From assembly GCA_030280995.1 (NCBI GenBank), contig JASXTE010000012.1, positions 5,899,001 through 5,963,000 of the forward strand: a stretch of DNA of 64,000 bases, written 5' to 3'. Made by a program: the position numbers and the translations under genes. The notes under the pieces are model-generated. The model saw only the letters and a list, made by a program, of their open reading frames with translations. It made no database searches and had not been told where the DNA came from. The stretch's first letter is position 1. Every line of letters begins with the position of its first letter. This DNA comes from Hemileia vastatrix. Its lineage: Eukaryota; Basidiomycota; Pucciniomycetes; Pucciniales; Zaghouaniaceae. Positions 58,361 through 64,000 of the stretch are shown in pieces.

Positions 58361-59855
58361 TGTCAGGCCGAGGTCAAGTAAAAAGACGTGAACTAGCTTG
58401 AATGGTCAGTTGTCTAGAAGATTTTAATGGTCCTATATGAATACTGTAGTACAAATCCAATAAGTATTTAAAATAACTCAAAGTAAGGGTCTCAGTAATT
58501 CTAATCTCACTAATTATATATGGCTTACAATCTTTATAGTTGGTAGAAAAATATATTTAATAATTCAGATACTATTCAAAGACTATATAAGTGCTATTGA
58601 TATGTATTGTAAATTGATTTGGTTATATGATTGAATTGTAATGATAAAGAATGTCAAAAACAAGACCCAAAACCTCCTCCTTTTGAACACCTTGAGTTCC
58701 CTAATGAATCCCTTGATTTACCAGTCCAATACACAGTTAATGAAGCCTCCATCCAACTAATATACATTTCCATCAACATCCCTAGTAACCCATAACATAA
58801 TTAGAAAAGGAACTACCGCCAAAATCCTGGAAGAATAGGGAAAATCCATCAAAATTAAAGAATACGTAAAAAAGAGAGTATATGTGTATTATACATCAAT
58901 ATAAAAGACTAAAGAGGAAAAATTAAGGTTAATAAGAGCTTAATAATAAGGGGTATTCACTGTAGAAATTATGGGGCCAATCCTGAAATTATACTATGTG
59001 AAATTCCCATTCAAAAATGACCAAAATTGACTGAGAAGCCACCTAGAAACCCAAAAAAGGGCATGAGATGTGGGGTAACTATATGCAGTCCTTGGCAGGC
59101 GCTTTCACAGGTAAATCTTTGACTAAATTTATGCAAATTTAAGTGTGGTAGTGAAATAAGGCGCCAAGAGTGAGGTTATTAATGAAATTAGTGCATATAA
59201 AGAGGGGCAATTCATTATTAATTAAGCTAGGACACTAAATAAGCGCCTGTTGCCTATTTTAGTGTGTTTCCCCACAGTGGGCGTAGAATGTGGGGTAATT
59301 ATAGTGTTCAAAAGCCAACTTTGCTAAAAATGAAGCTATTCACACGGGAAAAATGCAGGCAGTATGTGGCAAGTACACAGAAGCCATTTCTGGCATAAAA
59401 AACACCAAATTTGAAAAGTGTTATTTTTATGCATTTAAGTAGCCAAATCAATATTCCTAAATGAAAAAAATTGAAATTTCAAAGCGCATTTTTAATATTC
59501 TTAAATTTATAGCACATATAATCAACTTTTAAGTGAAATAAAGTGCATTTCTTGTTTTTTGCATAAAACAATGAAAATAACAGCTTTAAGTATACTTAAA
59601 AACTATGTAGCCTTATAATTAAGGTTCTTAAGGTTACCCTAACTTATTCCAACTTAATATTAAGTACATAAGACTTATAAAAGGTGGATATATGCGTGTA
59701 TATAAGGTGTTATAATGGCATTTTTTGTGTATTATCATAATTTTACTTATGTATACTGTTTGTGTACTCTCATTTATTGTTCCCATGTATATTTCATGTG
59801 TTTAACATAACTTATAAGTAATTTTTACTCAGTCCTGGGGATATACAGGATGACA
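58361..59855 (-). repeat. 3' LTR of gypsy H2 (1495 bp)
   Basis: Begins (+ strand) TGTCAGGCCGAGG and ends CAGGATGACA, followed by a purine-rich tract on the minus strand (GGGTGGGCAAG) as in H1. Left flank CCTAT (58356-58360) should be the TSD; the other side is outside the window. Sequence differs from H1 LTRs apart from the ends and the GTTGTCTAGAAG block at 58411. Confidence 0.78.
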
Positions 59856-62800
59856 CTTGCCCACCCAAAAAAATAATAAAAAAATGATAAGTTATACATT
59901 TTCTTCATTTATTTGTAATTTTTCAGGTATTCAGATTAATTCTGTAGCATTAAAGATTATTCTTTAAAGAAATAAAACATAATAAAATATTATGAGTACT
60001 GGTTTTTTAACCCCTCAGCTGATTAAAAATAAATTTATTTCTGTTTAAATTTTTTAAGAAGGGAGGATAAATTTGAAATTTCTTTTTCAGGTATCCATTT
60101 ATCAAATTCATTTGATTTACCCTTAAATCTTAATAAACACTCAGTTCCTTTTTCCTTAGTAAGGATTATTTTCTTGAGTATTTTTTCAATCTCCACTTTT
60201 TCCACAATTTCTTCAGGTTGCTTTTTAGGCCTTCCCCTTCTTTTTGGAAATAAGTCAGGATCATTTGCATGGTAAGGTTTCAATAATGAGATATGGAAAA
60301 CTAGATGTTTCCTATCATATGGGTCACATAATATGACTTCCACTGCATTATTACCAACCATTTTGCTTACTACAAAAGGTCCTACAAAGGGATCCTTCAA
60401 TTTAACATTACCTTGTAAGTTAAAATGTAGTGTTGAAATTAGGACTTCATCTCCTTTTTTAAATTCAAATTCTTTATGAGATTTATACCACCTTTTCTTT
60501 TCATATTTAAATGCATTCTTCTGCATTTTTTCTACACATTTGTTGCATATGAATAAAGGATTTAGTACCAGGGTGTATATCCAACCTTGTTAATTTATTT
60601 AAATGATTTACTGGGGTATTTGGTACTTATCCCAGCCAGAGCTCAAATGGTTTCTTCTCTGTTACAGAATGAGTTGTGCTGTTATAAGCAAATTCAAGTC
60701 CAGGAATTAATGTTACCCAGTCATGTGTGAATTTCTCATTGTCTTTGTATTCTAATCCAAAGGCACAATATCTTCTGATCATGTCTTCAAGAATTTGTAT
60801 CATTCTTTCAGCTAAGCCATCAGTTTGTGGATGGTGTACTGTAGACAATTTCAATTGACAACCTGATACTTGCATCAAAGATGTCCAGAACTCTGAAGTA
60901 AATTTAGGGTCTCTTTCAGAGATTATGGCTTTGGGGAACCCAGCATTATTCATCATTTGAGTCCACCATTGTAATGCCAAGTTATTTGCAGATACCTCTT
61001 TGTGGGTAGGAATAAATTTACACATTTTGGTTAATCTATCCACAATTACCCAGCAAGAATTGAAACTTTCTTTTCCTGCTAATGGAAAGCCAGTGACAAA
61101 ATCCATGTTTATAATTTCCCATGGAGCTTTTGGCTGCTCTATTTGTTGTAACAACCCAGCTCTCTTCCCAATTAATCTTTTAGATTTCTGACAAGAGTCA
61201 CATGTTTCAATGTGTTTTTGTACATCTTCTTTCATGTTTATCCACCAGGCTGTATTTTTAACTCTGGTTAATGTTTTGTTAAAATCAAAATGACCAGCTA
61301 AGATGTCATCATGACAATTACTCAACATTAACTCTTTCATAGAAGGTGGTATTACCATTACATTACTTAGCTTTTTCCTGTAATATATATATCCATCTTC
61401 AATTGATAGTCTACTTTTTTCCAACGCCTTTCTATACTTTGGAGGTAAGGTTTTAATTAGTGAACTCATGGAGGCATTAGTCGGATCATTTAGAATGGTA
61501 GATATTTTAGTCAAATCTTTATCAGATAAATAATTTTCCAATATAGTTTGCATAAAATCCTCCTCTAAATATACTATATAAATACCAAATATATGTGTAA
61601 CCTCATTTTCAGGTACACAAGCTGGGTTGTCAGTATCATTTAGAAAAGGACTTCTGGATAATAAATCCACATTAGAATGCAATGTTGCTAGACTATGAGT
61701 GATTTTCATTCCTCCTCTTTACTCTTGTACAGCTAGTTGCCATCTAAAAATGTGCCTATTAGGTGTTTTCATGTTTAGCAATGATTTTACTGCACTGCAA
61801 CCTGTTATTAGTTCAAACTTCTGGTCTTCCAGATAGTAATGAAGTTTCTCCAAGGCCCACACCACAGCTAAACATTCCAGTTGTGTAGCACCATACCTTA
61901 ATTCTGTCTTTCTTAAGGTTCTGTATATATAACAGATAACTATTTCAGATAATTTTCCATTTATTACCTGTTTTTGCTGTAAAGCAGCACCTAACCCTGT
62001 GAAGCTTGCATCAGTGTACAAGATAAAAGGTAGGGTGAAATCTGGAAGTCCCAATATTGGGGCTGACATTAAACATTCCTTTAATTTATTAAAGGCGTTT
62101 TGTCTTTCATTATTCCAAATGAAAGCCTCATTTTTCCTGATTAGTGTTGTTAAAGGAGCTGCAATGGATTGGTAGTTTTTAATATACTGTCTATAATATC
62201 CACACATACCCAAAAAACTTTGAACATCTTTTACATTCTTAGGTATACCAATGTTTTTAATTGCTGCCACCTTATTCGGGTCAACACAAATTTGAAATCC
62301 AGATACAACATATCCAAGTACTTTCAAGGATTGAAATCCAAACTTACATTTCTTTAATGCAATTTCCATATTAATTTCATTCATCTTTTGAAAGACTCTC
62401 TTCAGGTGATTTAAATGTTCATCATATGTTTTTGAAAACACTATGATGTCATCAATATAAGCCAAAAGCCATCCTTCAACCATTTCTTGATGAAAGACAC
62501 TATCCATCAATTTTTGGAAGACTGAAGGCGCATTATTTGGGCCAAATGGCATTCTCACATACTTATATATTCCCATATGTGTTGTTATTAATAAGTAATT
62601 TTGAGAACTCTTTTCCACAGGAATCTGGTGGTAACCTTTGTTTCCATCCAGACAGGAAATATATTATGCTCCTTGTAAGGTAGCATGGATAAAAGCTATC
62701 CTTGGTAGAGGGTAAATATCATCTACAGTGTATGTATTCAGAGCTCTATGATCACCGCATAATCTTGCCTTATCTTTTTCATAAGAGATTAATACTGGTG

Positions 62801-64000
62801 AAATAACACAATACTTAGGTGTTGTGTCTACTTTTTCAACAATACCCATCTCCAACAACATTTTTATATTGTCTTCAATATCTTTCCTTTTTGCAGGAGA
62901 TTCTGGGTAAGGTTTCTTTTTCAAGCTTCCAGGAATATTATCCAAGTCACAACTTAAAGAAATTTTCATCTCATGGTCTTTGACCAATCCTAGTTCATTT
63001 GAACCATGGGCAAATGCCATAGGATAATATTTGATCAACCTCAAAATATTGTCTTCTTCAATTTTTGAGAGTTGAGGACTGAAAGTGGCCTTTTGGATTT
63101 CATTGTCCAATTCTAACACTTCAGTGGTGGTTCTTCCACCTTGCAGTTGTTCTTCTCTAGGAGAAATGGCATACACTGAATTTTCAGAACATATCTTGAA
63201 TTTTCTCTTACCATTCACTCCTATGGTGAAAAAACTGTTTGCAGGATCTAGTTTAATTCCAAATTTTGTCAATAAATCATTGCCAATAATAAACCAATCA
63301 CTGCAATTATTATTATCCATTACAACAAATTCACACACTGCTCTTACATATCCATTACTATACTTAAAGAATACAGCAGTTTTTTATTTTCCAATTGGAT
63401 TTAATACTGAACCAAAAACCCTCCAGTTCTTTGTCTGAACAGGTTCAAGTTTTTCCTTATACTTACTGTCAAGTTTCATTAATGTATTAATAGAAACTAC
63501 ACTACCTGCAGCCTCAGTGTCAAGAATGGTATTCATTTCTCTTCCACATATAATAACAGGTGCTCTTATAGGTTTTATTTTGTAAATATCATGAGATACA
63601 TCTTTAATTATTTCAGCTTCTTCGATGGAAGTTAAAGATGTATCTGTATGAGGTATAACATCATTCAGGAACATAATATCCTGTTCTTATACAAATATAT
63701 CATGTTCATCATCACTGTAAGAAATTTTACTTTTACAATCCTCACTGGATTTCATGTTCTCATCTTCATGATTACTTGGTTCAGAATTTTGTGAGGTTTT
63801 AATAACATTAATTCTTTTCTTACACGTGTGACCCTTAACCCAAGGTTCATTACATTTATAACAAGTGTTATTTTCTTGTCTTTTAGGGAAAAGGGGAGCT
63901 GAAGGTTTTTTCTTCTCCACTGTTAACTTACTTGTAGTAGGTTTTACTACATCAACACTTTTTTTGTAATTATTATACTTGGTTTCATATTTGTGGTTTA
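59856..64000 (-). pseudogene. H2 gag-pol, C-terminal knuckle to integrase
   Basis: Minus strand, enters from the window end. Zinc knuckle CYKCNEPWVKGHTC (63870-63830); protease LDTEAAGSVVS (about 63535, the G of DTG/DSG is Glu); RT with GDHRALNTYTVDDIYPLP and AYIDD (62457-62446, intact); RNase H; integrase zinc finger (HDDILAGH, CDSCQK), MDFVTG, IISERDP (60914 region: the second catalytic Asp is Glu), GLAER; GPF module (DPFVGPFVV), AT-hook-like KRRGRPKK, chromodomain-like LLRFKGKSNEFDKWIPE, ending at 60035. Stops near 60530, 61715, 62660, 63380 and 63690. Better preserved than H1 but not functional as it stands. It is nested in G3. Confidence 0.9.

Noticed and set aside
1..64000. tRNA or rRNA genes
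   Set aside because: No cloverleaf with A and B boxes and no rRNA core sequence were recognised by eye; a covariance-model scan could not be run.

Overview
The window looks like a stretch of a large, AT-rich, transposon-swollen fungal genome, most plausibly a rust fungus (Pucciniales). This rests on the family mix: Ty3/gypsy chromoviruses with a rust-like Gag, PIF/Harbinger transposases of the basidiomycete type, a Tet-like 2OG-Fe(II) oxygenase of the kind expanded in rusts, short GT-AG introns with CTRAY branch sites, and one multi-exon secreted-protein gene. The species cannot be named from sequence alone. No rRNA, tRNA or CRISPR array was seen.

Layout. 1-3859: 3' part of gypsy element G1 (+): integrase, chromodomain, an AT-rich spacer, an ANTISENSE intron-containing accessory gene with a Zn2Cys6-like cysteine cluster, and the 3' LTR. 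3860-6039: unassigned DNA with an ORF remnant and an ~82-bp minisatellite. 6040-16658: old gypsy element G2 (-) of the same family, with LTRs, gag, pol and a second copy of the antisense accessory gene. 16659-21506: a PIF/Harbinger transposase pseudogene, split by a 3.7-kb TIR element (17284-21031) that carries a Tet/JBP-like dioxygenase and a second, truncated Harbinger transposase. 21878-22377: a palindrome holding two head-to-head MITEs. 22496-25795: the only apparently intact cellular gene, eight exons and about 804 aa with a signal peptide. 25846-39780: a short TIR element blown apart by a complete 10.6-kb gypsy of a second family (H1, 26046-36693, TSD CCTTC) and by nested solo LTRs. 39780-48255: TIR elements, MITEs and low-complexity DNA. 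48690-49570: an ~87-bp satellite. 49955-58360: third family-G element G3 (+), interrupted by a 4.5-kb CACTA-like element and a 261-bp CACTA-like MITE, then cut by the second family-H-like element H2 (58361-end, -).

How it fits together: insertion order can be read from target-site duplications (TSDs). Older copies have lost CpG to TpG/CpA, suggesting methylation-linked decay. Coding capacity in nearly all elements is broken by stops and frameshifts. The most unusual items are the antisense Zn2Cys6-like gene shared by two gypsy copies, the Tet-like dioxygenase inside a Harbinger-type element, and the intact secreted-protein gene surviving between transposons.
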